Of a DNA stretch of 64,000 bases, positions 8,778 to 17,376 are shown one piece after another. The position numbers were made by a program, and so were the translations under genes. Where the stretch lies: positions 124,001 to 188,000 of the forward strand of contig NZ_FMZI01000001.1 in NCBI RefSeq assembly GCF_900101505.1, in the 5' to 3' direction. The notes under the pieces are model-generated. The model was not told the DNA's origin. It saw only the letters and a program-made list of their open reading frames with translations, and made no database searches. The DNA comes from Antarctobacter albus (GTDB lineage Bacteria; Pseudomonadota; Alphaproteobacteria; Rhodobacterales; Rhodobacteraceae). Numbering within the stretch: position 1 is the stretch's first letter; every line of letters starts with the position of its first letter.

Positions 8778-10193
8778 ATGAGCGACATCCTGATCGTCGA
8801 CGACGAACGCGATATCCGGGAATTGATCGGGGATATCCTCGAGGACGAGGGCTTTGCCACCCGGCTTGCAGGCAACAGCCAGGAGGCGATGAACGAGATC
8901 AACGCCGAGCCGCCGGCGCTGTTGATCCTGGATATCTGGCTGAAGGACAGCAAGATGGACGGGATCGACATTCTCAAGACCGTCAAGCGCGACAACCCCG
9001 ATATTCCCGTGGTCATCATTTCGGGCCACGGCAATATCGAGATCGCCGTGGCCGCCATCAAGCAGGGCGCCTATGACTTCATCGAAAAGCCCTTTAACAT
9101 CGACCAGTTGCTGGTGGTGATCCGGCGCGCGATGGAAACCTCGATCCTGCGGCGTGAGAACGTGCAGTTGAAACGTGGCGAGGTGAAATCCGCCGAGATG
9201 ATCGGTGAAAGCGCCGCCTTCCGCGCGCTATTGGGACAACTGGAAAAGGTCACGAAATCCAACGGCCGGGTAATGCTGACCGGCCCCGCGGGGGCGGGCA
9301 AGGAAGTGGCCGCGCGCTATATCCACGCCCAGTCGAACCGGGCCAAGGCGCCGTTCGTGACGGTCAACTGTGCCGGGGTCGAACCCGAGATGATGGAGGC
9401 GATGCTGTTCGGCCGCGAAACCGCCAAGCGCGGGATCGAACCGGGCCTTCTGGAGCAGGCGCATGGCGGGGTGGTCTATTTCGACGAAGTCGCCGACATG
9501 CCCACCGGCACCCAGTCCAAGATCCTGCGGGTGCTGGTGGACCAGCAGTTCACCCGCGTCGGCGGCAACGACAAGGTGCGTGTCGACCTGCGCGTGATCT
9601 CCTCGACCAACCGCGACCTGCAGGACGAGATCGCCGCCGGCCGCTTCCGCGAGGAACTGTACCACCGGCTGAACGTTGTGCCGATCGCCGTGCCCTCGCT
9701 GGCCGAACGCCGCGAGGACATCCCGGTGCTGGCGGGGCATTTCATCGAACAGTGCAACCAGGCCCAGGGCCTGCCGGTGCGCGAACTGACCGAGGAGGCG
9801 GTGGCGCTGATGCAGACGATGACCTGGCCGGGCAACGTGCGACAGCTCAAGAACCTGGTCGAACGGGTGCTGATCCTGGGCGATGGCACCGGGCCGATCG
9901 AGGCGCGGGAACTGCCGCAGGAAACCGCGCCGGGCGAGGATGCGGAGGGACGCGTGGTGCTGTCGGGCACGTTGGCGACGCTGCCGCTGCGCGAGGCGCG
10001 CGAGGCCTTTGAGCGGGAGTACCTGCTGACCCAGATCAACCGGTTTGGCGGCAATATCTCGCGCACCGCCTCTTTCGTGGGCATGGAGCGCTCGGCCCTG
10101 CACCGCAAGCTGAAGTCTCTGGGCGTCGTCACCTCGGCCAAGTCCGGGGCGCGGGTGGCGCGCGTGGATGCGCCGATCTCGGAAGTGTCCTGA
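8778..10193 (+). CDS. ntrX: Response regulator NtrX
   Basis: 471 residues. Receiver domain with Asp52 (LLILDIWLKDSKMDG), AAA+ domain with Walker A GPAGAGKE and Walker B VVYFDEVADMP, and a C-terminal HTH (NISRTASFVGMERSALHRK). The sigma54-contact GAFTGA motif is replaced by the LFGRETAKRGIEPGLLEQA region, as is usual for alphaproteobacterial NtrX. The start ATG has a purine-rich GAGAGGGCAGAG upstream. It is the cognate regulator of NtrY and probably the last regulatory gene of the dusB-ntrBCYX operon. Confidence 0.95.
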   Translation: MSDILIVDDERDIRELIGDILEDEGFATRLAGNSQEAMNEINAEPPALLILDIWLKDSKMDGIDILKTVKRDNPDIPVVIISGHGNIEIAVAAIKQGAYDFIEKPFNIDQLLVVIRRAMETSILRRENVQLKRGEVKSAEMIGESAAFRALLGQLEKVTKSNGRVMLTGPAGAGKEVAARYIHAQSNRAKAPFVTVNCAGVEPEMMEAMLFGRETAKRGIEPGLLEQAHGGVVYFDEVADMPTGTQSKILRVLVDQQFTRVGGNDKVRVDLRVISSTNRDLQDEIAAGRFREELYHRLNVVPIAVPSLAERREDIPVLAGHFIEQCNQAQGLPVRELTEEAVALMQTMTWPGNVRQLKNLVERVLILGDGTGPIEARELPQETAPGEDAEGRVVLSGTLATLPLREAREAFEREYLLTQINRFGGNISRTASFVGMERSALHRKLKSLGVVTSAKSGARVARVDAPISEVS

Positions 10194-10207
10194 ACGGCGT
10201 GGCCGGG

Positions 10208-10822
10208 ATGAGGATGACACGGCGAGCGGCCCTGGGAATGGGGGGCTTGGCGCTGGCGGGCTGCGCGGCGCCCCCGGGCGCAAGAGCGCCGGGCGAGGAG
10301 AGGCCGGGACCGGCCTTTGCCGAGGTTCCGGAGGCCCCCGCAGAGAAGATCGCGCTGCTGGAACGGGCCGTGCTGGACCTGGGGCCGGACGTGGACCCGG
10401 TGGAAGCGGCAGCGGTGGCGCGCATTTCCGTGCGCGAGCCTCTGGTCTGGGCGGACCGCTGGGACGCTGTGGACCCGCCGCTGATCCACAACATCCAGGT
10501 GAACACCGGCCGCAAACCGCGCGGGCTGTGCAAGGACTGGGCGGACGATCTCGAGGCGCGGCTGAAGCGTGAAGGGCTGCGCAGCCTTTCGCTGCATCGG
10601 GCCATCGCCAATGCCGACAACCTGCGGATCGAACATTCGACGGTCATCGTCTCGACCCGTGGCGCGCCGATGGACCGGGGGCTGGTGCTGGACCCCTGGC
10701 GGCTGGGGCGGGGGCGGCTGTGGTTCGGCCCGGTTGCCAGCGACCCGAAATACCGCTGGGTGCCACGCGCCGAGGTCTTTGCCATGAAACGGGCCCGCCG
10801 CGCGCGCCGCGAGGAGCGATAG
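10208..10822 (+). CDS. Putative Tat-exported lipoprotein of unknown function
   Basis: 204 residues starting MRMTRRAALGMGGLALAGC: a twin-arginine pair, a hydrophobic stretch and a lipobox (LAGC), so it is probably a Tat-dependent lipoprotein. The mature part has no motif I recognise with certainty. Conserved-looking segments are RISVREPLVWADRWDAVDPP, GLCKDWADDL (one Cys) and IVSTRGAPMDRGLVLDPW, and a basic C-terminal tail (RARRARREER) closes it. It begins 14 bases after the ntrX stop, so it may be cotranscribed. A GTG at 10199 or an ATG at 10214 are alternative starts. Function unknown. Confidence 0.75.
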   Translation: MRMTRRAALGMGGLALAGCAAPPGARAPGEERPGPAFAEVPEAPAEKIALLERAVLDLGPDVDPVEAAAVARISVREPLVWADRWDAVDPPLIHNIQVNTGRKPRGLCKDWADDLEARLKREGLRSLSLHRAIANADNLRIEHSTVIVSTRGAPMDRGLVLDPWRLGRGRLWFGPVASDPKYRWVPRAEVFAMKRARRARREER

Positions 10823-10839
10823 TCGTCGGAACGGGACTG

Positions 10840-10858
10840 TTTGCGGCTTTGCCGCAAA
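10840..10858 (+). terminator. Hairpin after the lipoprotein gene
   Basis: Perfect 8-bp stem TTTGCGGC/GCCGCAAA with a TTT loop, 18 bases after the stop codon. There is no U tract, so termination would be weak or factor-assisted. Confidence 0.4.
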
Positions 10859-10990
10859 GGCGCCCGCCCGCCGACCCTGATGCGCGCCATTCGGCGCGGT
10901 CTTACCGCTCAAGGAATCACCAGGGAACAGGCGTGCCGCTGTTCCCCGAACCCATCCCTCGCTTTCCTGCTGCCTGGACCAGCCATCACC

Positions 10991-11043
10991 GGGGCGCAAG
11001 GGCAAGCCGCGCGTTCGCGCGGGGCTGTGCCCCCTTGCGCCCC
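10991..11043. repeat. Nested inverted repeat upstream of trkA
   Basis: The outer arms GGGGCGCAAGGG (10991-11002) and CCCTTGCGCCCC (11032-11043) are perfect 12-bp complements. Inside them CCGCGCG-TT-CGCGCGG (11007-11022) forms a second perfect hairpin. The cruciform or RNA stem is very GC-rich and resembles dispersed intergenic hairpins of roseobacters. No second copy was found here. Confidence 0.7.
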
Positions 11044-11195
11044 GGCGCCGTCTGGCCCCGATCGGCATCATGCGAGAGATGGCTCCGGGGAACAGCGGCT
11101 CGGGACCGAGGATGCAACCCATTGACGGCGCTGCCCCCGCGTGCGAGGCAATGAGGCCAGAGCCGGGACGCGGTGCAGATCGGGGCGCAGGGCGC

Positions 11196-12572
11196 ATGAA
11201 GGTCATCATTTGCGGGGCGGGCCAGGTCGGCTGGCAGATCGCCCGCCATCTTGCCGGAGAGCGCAACGACGTCACGGTGGTGGACAACAATCCCGATCTC
11301 GTGCGCCGGGCCACCGACACGCTGGACGTGCAGGGGATCGCGGGCTTTGCATCCTACCCCGACGTGCTGGACAAGGCGGGCGCGCGCGACGCCGACATGG
11401 TGATTGCGGCCACCTATTCCGACGAGGTCAACATGGTCACCTGCCAGGTGGCGCATTCGGTCTTTGCGGTGCCGCGCAAGATCGCGCGGCTGCGCGCGGA
11501 AAGCTACCTGACGGCGATCTATTCCGACCTCTACCGGCGCGATCACATGCCCATCGACGTGGTCATTTCGCCTGAACGCGAGGTGGCCGACGCAGCCTTG
11601 CAGCGGCTGGCGGCACCAGCGGCCTTTGACACCGAGAGCTTTCTGGACGGCAAGACCCAGCTGATGGGGCTGACCATCGACGCGGGCTGTCCGATCGTGA
11701 ACACGCCCTTGCGGCAGCTGACCGACCTGTTTTCCACGCTGCGCTCCGTGGTGGTGGGGGTCCGGCGTGAGGGGGTGCTGTTCGCGCCGGAATCCGGCGA
11801 CCAGCTGTTCGAGGGGGACAGCTGTTACGTCATGGTGCATGCGGATGACGTGCAACGCACGATGGAGATCTTTGGCAAGTCCCTGCGCAAGCAGGAACGC
11901 GTCGTGATCGTCGGCGGGGGCAACGTGGGCCTGTCCGTCGCGCGGCGGCTGGAGACCGGCAAGATCCGCGTGCGCGCCAAGATGATCGAGCGTAACCGCA
12001 AGAACGCCGAACGGGCCGCCGAGGAGCTGGAGCGCACCATCGTCCTGCATGGTGACGGGCTGGACGCGGCGCTCCTGGTCGAGGCCGGGGTGGCGCGGGC
12101 GGATGCGGCGCTCTGCGTGACCGATGACGACAAGGTCAACATGCTGGCCGCTGTACGGGCCAAGGCGGCCGGTTGCCCGATGGTGATCGCCCTGATCAAC
12201 GACCCGACGCTGGTGCCCTTGATGGAACCGCTGGGGATCGACGCCTATATCAACCCGCGGTCGACCACCGTCAGCTCGATCCTGCGCCATATCCGGCACG
12301 GGCGTGTCAGCCAGGTCTATTCCATCGGCGATGCCGAGGCCGAGGTGATCGAGGCCGAGGTCCTGTCGACGTCGCCGATCTCCGGCAGCCGGATCCGCGA
12401 GATCGACTTTCCCGAAGGCGTCCTGGTGGGCGCGGTCCGCAAGGGGGACAAGGTGGTCAAGCCCACCGGCTCGCTCAGGATCGACGAGGGCGATCAGATC
12501 GTCATCTTTGCCCTCGCCGGCGATGTCCCGGAGGTCGAGCGCCTGTTGCAGGTCTCGATCGATTTCTTCTAG
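11196..12572 (+). CDS. trkA: Trk potassium uptake regulatory subunit TrkA
   Basis: 458 residues with two RCK halves. The N-terminal nucleotide-binding fold starts MKVIICGAGQVGWQIARHL, the second has VIVGGGNVGLSVARRLE near residue 240, and each is followed by a TrkA-C domain. TrkA is the cytoplasmic NAD(H)/ATP-binding gating subunit of the Trk K+ transporter. The ATG at 11196 is chosen because the conserved fold begins there; upstream in-frame ATGs would only add a low-complexity leader. trkH follows 66 bases downstream. Confidence 0.93.
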   Translation: MKVIICGAGQVGWQIARHLAGERNDVTVVDNNPDLVRRATDTLDVQGIAGFASYPDVLDKAGARDADMVIAATYSDEVNMVTCQVAHSVFAVPRKIARLRAESYLTAIYSDLYRRDHMPIDVVISPEREVADAALQRLAAPAAFDTESFLDGKTQLMGLTIDAGCPIVNTPLRQLTDLFSTLRSVVVGVRREGVLFAPESGDQLFEGDSCYVMVHADDVQRTMEIFGKSLRKQERVVIVGGGNVGLSVARRLETGKIRVRAKMIERNRKNAERAAEELERTIVLHGDGLDAALLVEAGVARADAALCVTDDDKVNMLAAVRAKAAGCPMVIALINDPTLVPLMEPLGIDAYINPRSTTVSSILRHIRHGRVSQVYSIGDAEAEVIEAEVLSTSPISGSRIREIDFPEGVLVGAVRKGDKVVKPTGSLRIDEGDQIVIFALAGDVPEVERLLQVSIDFF

Positions 12573-12638
12573 GCGCGGTCCGGTGAGGCAGATGGGGACC
12601 TTTGCCGTGACAGGCGTACAAGGGCGAGGCAACCGCCG

Positions 12639-14141
12639 ATGAAGACCATCGCGCGTCTGCCTCTGTTCCTGCTTCTGACCGGGCTCGGTTCCTTCTCGAT
12701 GCTGCTGCCGGCAGTCTTTGCCTATGTCATCGAAGAACACCACGACGCACGAACCTTTTTCTATGGCGCGCTGCTGGGGCTGATCCTGACCGCGCTGGTG
12801 GCGCTGGCCTTGGGCAACCGGCATCACAACCAGAGCGCGCTGCGCCAGCTCGTGGCGCTGGCGGCGGGGTTTGTCGTGCTGCCGCTGATTTTTGCGGTGC
12901 CCTTCCACGAGGCGGTGCGGACCACCGGCTTCGGCAATGCCTATTTCGAGATGGTGTCGAGCTTTACCACCACCGGGGCCACGATGTTCGACGCCGCGCG
13001 CCTGTCCGGGCCGGAACACCTGTGGCGGGCGCAGGTCGGCTGGATGGGCGGGCTGGTGATGTGGATCGCCGCCTCGGCGATCCTGGCACCGCTGGCGCTG
13101 GGGGGATTCGAGGTCACTGCCAGCGGTGAACCCGGGCAATCCATCGCCCAGGGCGCCATGAACACCGGGCCGACCAGCCCGGCGGAACGGCTGATGCGCA
13201 GCGCGCACGTCCTGTTCCCGGTCTATACGGGGCTGACTTTGGCGCTGACGGTGATGCTGCTGGTGGCGGGCGATCCGCCGCTGGTCGCGGTCAGCCATGC
13301 GATGTCGGTCATGGCGACCTCCGGGATCACGCCGCTGGCTGACCTGGGGGCCGCGCCCAGCGGCCTCGCGGGGGAGATGATTCTCTTCTGCTTTCTCTTT
13401 TTCGCCCTGTCGCGGCTGACCTTTTCCGCCGATACCCGCCAGGAACGGGGCCTGTTCTACGATCCAGAGTTCCGTCTTGGCGTCATGATCGTTGTGGCCG
13501 TGCCTTTGGCCATGTTCCTGCGCCACTGGGTCGCCTCGTTTGAGGTGGGAGAAGAACAGAACTGGATCGCGGGTCTGCGGGCGCTCTGGGGCGGGCTGTT
13601 CACGGCGGCCTCGTTCCTGACCACGACCGGATTCATCAGCGGCGACTGGGATACGGCACAGGACTGGTCCGGGCTGCCGACGCCGGGGATCATCCTGATG
13701 GGGCTGGCGCTGGTGGGCGGCGGCGTGGCGACGACCGCCGGGGGCGTCAAGCTGCTGCGGGTCTACGCGCTCTATCTCAACGGCAAGCGCGAGATCGAGC
13801 GCCTGGTGCATCCGCATTCCGTGGGGCGGGCGGGCCCCCTGGGGCGCCGCATCCGGCGCGAAGGGGCCTTTATCGCCTGGGTTTTCTTCATGTTCTTCGC
13901 GCTGACTCTGGCTGCAATGACGCTGATCCTGGGGGCCTACGGGGTGGATTTCGAACGGGCCACGGTGCTGACCATTGCGACATTGTCGAACACCGGGCCA
14001 CTGATCGACACCGCCGCGGTGATCGACCTGGCGTCGATCCCCTGGGACGCGCAGTTGATCCTGTGCCTGGCGATGGTGCTGGGACGGCTTGAACTGCTGG
14101 CAATCATCGTGATGATCAGTCCAGAGGTCTGGCGCGAATAG
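12639..14141 (+). CDS. trkH: Trk potassium uptake membrane subunit TrkH
   Basis: 500 residues, strongly hydrophobic with about ten membrane segments. The four pore-loop filters of the Trk/Ktr/HKT family are visible: [30 protein letters not shown] and LSNTGPLID. It forms the ion-conducting part of the Trk system and pairs with TrkA directly upstream. Length is normal. The next gene, hfq, starts 136 bases downstream on the same strand. Confidence 0.94.
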   Translation: MKTIARLPLFLLLTGLGSFSMLLPAVFAYVIEEHHDARTFFYGALLGLILTALVALALGNRHHNQSALRQLVALAAGFVVLPLIFAVPFHEAVRTTGFGNAYFEMVSSFTTTGATMFDAARLSGPEHLWRAQVGWMGGLVMWIAASAILAPLALGGFEVTASGEPGQSIAQGAMNTGPTSPAERLMRSAHVLFPVYTGLTLALTVMLLVAGDPPLVAVSHAMSVMATSGITPLADLGAAPSGLAGEMILFCFLFFALSRLTFSADTRQERGLFYDPEFRLGVMIVVAVPLAMFLRHWVASFEVGEEQNWIAGLRALWGGLFTAASFLTTTGFISGDWDTAQDWSGLPTPGIILMGLALVGGGVATTAGGVKLLRVYALYLNGKREIERLVHPHSVGRAGPLGRRIRREGAFIAWVFFMFFALTLAAMTLILGAYGVDFERATVLTIATLSNTGPLIDTAAVIDLASIPWDAQLILCLAMVLGRLELLAIIVMISPEVWRE

Positions 14142-14277
14142 TTGCGCAGGAACATCCCCCGGGCATCGGGCGCACGGATTCGGGGATTTTCGGCTGGAAA
14201 CTCCCGCCGCAGCATACCATACTCCCCCAGACGAGGGCAGCCCGGCGCGCGGGCACGGCAAGAATAAAGGCAATTCA

Positions 14278-14517
14278 ATGGCTTCTGATAGACAGAACCT
14301 GCAGGACGCGTTTCTGAACCACGTCCGCAAGACAAAGGTCCCTGTGACGGTCTTCCTGATCAACGGGGTCAAGCTGCAGGGTGTCATCACCTGGTTCGAC
14401 AATTTCTGCGTCCTGCTGCGCCGTGACGGCCAGTCGCAGCTTGTCTACAAACATGCAATCTCGACCATCATGCCCAGCCAGCCGATCAACCTGTATGACG
14501 GCGAAGGGGACGCGTGA
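14278..14517 (+). CDS. hfq: RNA chaperone Hfq
   Basis: 79 residues with both Sm motifs: the N-terminal [20 protein letters not shown] block, [18 protein letters not shown], and the terminal [10 protein letters not shown] (YKHAIST is the Hfq Sm2 signature). Hfq hexamers pair small RNAs with mRNAs. The short C-terminus is typical of alphaproteobacteria. AAAGG precedes the ATG. The TGA stop overlaps the GTG start of hflX by 4 bases, reproducing the widespread hfq-hflX pair. Confidence 0.97.
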   Translation: MASDRQNLQDAFLNHVRKTKVPVTVFLINGVKLQGVITWFDNFCVLLRRDGQSQLVYKHAISTIMPSQPINLYDGEGDA

Positions 14518-15791
14518 GAGAACACGCGCCGCCTGTGACCCGGGCGTGGGTCCTGCATCCTGATATCAAGAGCGACCCGGCACGCCGCGATGCCCAAATG
14601 GCCTTGGAAGAGGCCGTTTCGCTGGCACATGCCTTGCCGGGGCTTGAGGTCGTGGGATCGCAGATCGTGCCGTTGCGCGACCCGAATCCGGGTGCGCTGT
14701 TCGGCTCGGGCAAGATCGAAGAGTTGCGCGCCAAGCTGGAGGCCGAGGACATCGACCTGGTCTTGGTCGATGGCCCGGTGACGCCGGTGCAGCAGCGCAA
14801 CCTCGAACGCGACTGGAAGGTCAAGTTGCTGGACCGGACCGGGTTGATCCTGGAGATCTTCTCGGATCGTGCGGCCACCCGCGAGGGTGTGTTGCAGGTC
14901 GAAATGGCGCACCTGAGCTACCAGCGCACGCGCCTGGTGCGCGCCTGGACCCACCTGGAACGCCAGCGGGGCGGGCTGGGATTCGTCGGCGGCCCCGGCG
15001 AAACCCAGATCGAGGCCGACCGCCGTGCCATCGACGAACAGTTGGTGCGCCTGCGCCGGCAGCTCGACAAGGTCGTCAAGACGCGCGAGTTGCACCGCAA
15101 GGCGCGGGCCAAGGTGCCTTACCCGATTGTCGCGCTGGTGGGCTATACCAACGCGGGCAAGTCGACGCTGTTCAACCGGCTGACCGGCGCCGAGGTCATG
15201 GCCAAGGACATGCTTTTTGCGACGCTGGACCCGACGATGAGGGCGGTACGCCTGCCGACGGGCGCCGATGTGATCCTGTCGGACACGGTGGGGTTCATCA
15301 GCGATCTGCCGACGGAACTTGTGGCCGCTTTCCGGGCAACGCTGGAAGAGGTGCTTGCCGCGGATGTGGTCGTGCATGTGCGCGACATCTCCCACCCTGA
15401 GACCGAAGAGCAGGCCGAGGACGTGCGCGGCATTCTCGACAGCCTCGGCGTGGGCGAGGAAACTGCGCAGATCGAACTGTGGAACAAGCTGGACCGGCTG
15501 GGGCCGGAAGAGCTGGAAACCGTGCGTATCCGCGCCGCGCGCAACCCGGACGTCTTTGTCACCTCTGCCCTGACGGGCGAGGGGCTGGATGACTTCCTTG
15601 AGGCGGTGACAGAGGCGCTTGGCGCCGAACGGGTCGAAGAGGACCTGGTGCTGGGCTTTGCCGAGGGCAAGCGCCGGGCCTGGCTGTTTGAAAAGGGCCT
15701 GGTCGAGGACGAGCGCCAGGAAGAGGACGGCTTTCACCTGCGCGTGCTCTGGTCCGCACTCGACAAGGCACGGTTCGAGACGCTGGGCTGA
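14514..15791 (+). CDS. hflX: Ribosome-associated GTPase HflX
   Basis: 425 residues. The N-terminal HflX domain carries [11 protein letters not shown], the [11 protein letters not shown] linker and [13 protein letters not shown]; the G domain has the P-loop [15 protein letters not shown] (G3) and NKLD (G4). HflX splits stalled or heat-damaged 70S ribosomes. The GTG start overlaps the hfq stop (GTGA), so translation is probably coupled. An inverted repeat at 15807-15840 follows the stop codon. Confidence 0.96.
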   Translation: MREHAPPVTRAWVLHPDIKSDPARRDAQMALEEAVSLAHALPGLEVVGSQIVPLRDPNPGALFGSGKIEELRAKLEAEDIDLVLVDGPVTPVQQRNLERDWKVKLLDRTGLILEIFSDRAATREGVLQVEMAHLSYQRTRLVRAWTHLERQRGGLGFVGGPGETQIEADRRAIDEQLVRLRRQLDKVVKTRELHRKARAKVPYPIVALVGYTNAGKSTLFNRLTGAEVMAKDMLFATLDPTMRAVRLPTGADVILSDTVGFISDLPTELVAAFRATLEEVLAADVVVHVRDISHPETEEQAEDVRGILDSLGVGEETAQIELWNKLDRLGPEELETVRIRAARNPDVFVTSALTGEGLDDFLEAVTEALGAERVEEDLVLGFAEGKRRAWLFEKGLVEDERQEEDGFHLRVLWSALDKARFETLG

Positions 15792-15806
15792 TCGGCTCCC
15801 GGTGGA

Positions 15807-15840
15807 CATGCACCCCGTTTCATGCGATCCGGGGTGCATG
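15807..15840 (+). terminator. Inverted repeat after hflX
   Basis: Perfect 11-bp arms CATGCACCCCG (15807-15817) and CGGGGTGCATG (15830-15840) around a 12-base loop, 16 bases after the hflX stop. No long T tract follows (TTGATCC), so it is a terminator-like hairpin or an RNA-stabilising 3' structure. Confidence 0.5.
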
Positions 15841-15969
15841 TTGATCCATGTTCAGACATCCGGCGCCCTGCGCCGCATCCGAATTACGCTCCCGGCCTGA
15901 ACCGCCGGGCCGGGTGAGCTGTCGTCTGAACGTCTATGGCGCGGGATGCGCCGCACAAGGATCACTGTC

Positions 15970-16461
15970 ATGTCTTCTGAATTTCCGACCCTGCACATGA
16001 TGTGCGGGAAGATCGCCGCTGGAAAATCAACCCTGGCGGCCCAACTGGCCCGCCCCGAGGGCACCGTTCTGATCACCGAGGATAGCTGGCTGGACGGGCT
16101 TTTCGCCGACCAGATGGCCACGCCGCGCGACTATCTGCGATGCACGGGGAAACTGCGGGCGGTCATGGGGCCGCATGTTGCGGCGCTGCTGGATGCCGGG
16201 GTTTCCGTCGTGCTGGATTTCGCGGCTAATACTCTGGACCAGCGCGCCTGGATGCGCGGCATCCTGGAGGCGACGGGCGCCGCGCATGAACTGCACCTGT
16301 TGGCGCCGCCGGACGAGGTCTGCCTGGACCGGCTGCGCAGGCGCAATGCCTCGGGTGCACACCCCTTTGTCGTGACGGATGAGCAGTTCCACCAATTCTC
16401 CCGCCACTTCATGCCACCGGGGCCGGAGGAAGGGTTCAACGTGGTGCGACACGACTTCTGA
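15970..16461 (+). CDS. Small P-loop ATP-binding protein, kinase-like
   Basis: 163 residues. A Walker A (CGKIAAGKST) stands right at the N-terminus, followed by LITEDSWLDGLF, a Walker-B-like VVLDFAANT, and a lid-like RLRRRNASG before HPFVVTDEQFHQF. This layout matches small AAA_33/zeta-type nucleotide or metabolite kinases; the substrate cannot be read from the sequence. The start ATG at 15970 has AAGGA upstream and is preferred over an upstream in-frame ATG at 15946. It is convergent with the APH-type kinase, with a hairpin at 16473-16493 between them. Confidence 0.78.
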   Translation: MSSEFPTLHMMCGKIAAGKSTLAAQLARPEGTVLITEDSWLDGLFADQMATPRDYLRCTGKLRAVMGPHVAALLDAGVSVVLDFAANTLDQRAWMRGILEATGAAHELHLLAPPDEVCLDRLRRRNASGAHPFVVTDEQFHQFSRHFMPPGPEEGFNVVRHDF

Positions 16462-16472
16462 CGGGACCGGAG

Positions 16473-16493
16473 GTCCCGGGGCAGGCCCGGGAC
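16473..16493. terminator. Hairpin between convergent genes
   Basis: GTCCCGGG (16473-16480) and CCCGGGAC (16486-16493) form a perfect 8-bp stem with a 5-base loop, in the 36-base gap between the convergent kinase-like genes. It has no T tract on either strand and may serve both directions. Confidence 0.5.
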
Positions 16494-16497
16494 GGGG

Positions 16498-17376
16498 TCA
16501 GATCACGGCGCTGTCACGTTCCAGCAGGTCGCGGGCAATCTCCCAGCGTCGGCGTTGCCGTTTCGAGGGCGACACCGGCGTATTGGCCCAGAGGCTGATC
16601 GCGAAACAGCGTTGCAGGAACAGCCGGACCTCGGGTGCGGTGACATCGTCGCCATAGCCCTCGCGCAACGCCGCCAGGGCGGACTCGTCCCCGGTGAGCT
16701 CAAGCACGTCCAGGGCAAGGGAAAAGACGTCGCGCAGAGGTTCGTCCTCTTTCGCGTTTTCGAAGTCGATGCCCCAGACCGTGCCCTCGGGGCCGCTGAC
16801 GAGGTTGGAGAGCGTCAGGTCGCGGTGGGTGATGGCCCGGGAGGCAGGCAGGCCACGGACCGTGGCGCGCGTCTCCTTGAGCGCGCGTGCGGCGGAGACC
16901 AGCCCCTTTGCGTCGATCGGAGTACGCTCACCGGCCTCGACCGCATCCACCAGCCTGGTCAGCCAGTTGACCTGTCCCTTGGGCAGGAATTTTCGTTCGC
17001 GCAGGCTCAGCCCATGATAGGCGGCCAGCCATTCCCCGGCGGAGCGCAGCAGCGGGCCGGGGGCCTCGGTTTCCAGCCGTTCACGAAAGTCTGGGCCGCC
17101 AGCGTCCTGCATGACCAGCGCGCCCTTGCCGAACCACAACACGCGCGGCACGCGGTAGGGACCATGCGACAGCACCGCCGCCAGTTCCGCCTGCCGCAGC
17201 GCCTGTCGCGAGGCCTTTGCCTCGGCCTTGCGCGGCCAGAGCTTGACCACCGCCGGGACACGTCCGCGCGACGGGCGGTAAACCCAGGTATCCTGACCGT
17301 TGCGGAGCACTTCCAGCCGACCCGACCATTCCGGCCAGAGCTTTTTCAGCACCTCGGTCGCGCGGGCCTCGCTCAT
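16498..17376 (-). CDS. APH/choline-kinase family phosphotransferase
   Basis: 292 residues of the protein-kinase-like small-molecule kinase fold. The N-lobe has VVKLWPRKAEAKASRQAL and LVMQDAGG; the C-lobe has the Brenner motif ITHRDLTLSNLV and the metal site GIDFENAKEDEPLRD. Related proteins phosphorylate aminoglycosides, choline, sugars or lipid-linked sugars; no specific substrate is implied. Its start overlaps the stop of the upstream acylase-type gene by 4 bases (ATGA), so both are probably one transcript. Nothing in the context indicates drug resistance. Confidence 0.82.
   Translation of the reverse strand: MSEARATEVLKKLWPEWSGRLEVLRNGQDTWVYRPSRGRVPAVVKLWPRKAEAKASRQALRQAELAAVLSHGPYRVPRVLWFGKGALVMQDAGGPDFRERLETEAPGPLLRSAGEWLAAYHGLSLRERKFLPKGQVNWLTRLVDAVEAGERTPIDAKGLVSAARALKETRATVRGLPASRAITHRDLTLSNLVSGPEGTVWGIDFENAKEDEPLRDVFSLALDVLELTGDESALAALREGYGDDVTAPEVRLFLQRCFAISLWANTPVSPSKRQRRRWEIARDLLERDSAVI

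Larger units (their letters stand above)
10823..11195. other. 373-base intergenic region with hairpins
   Basis: No gene recognised. A hairpin TTTGCGGC-TTT-GCCGCAAA lies at 10840-10858, just after the lipoprotein gene, and a large nested inverted repeat lies at 10991-11043. The reading frame of trkA is open upstream into this region, but that extension has no homology signature and the TrkA nucleotide fold begins exactly at 11196. Confidence 0.55.

Noticed and set aside
10986-14402. Minus-strand frame of over 1100 codons antisense to trkA-trkH-hfq
   Set aside because: Low-complexity shadow; the plus-strand genes have clear motifs throughout.
16498-17376. Aminoglycoside resistance gene
   Set aside because: The kinase fold is shared by choline and sugar kinases, the gene is coupled to an acylase-type hydrolase and no mobile element is near.
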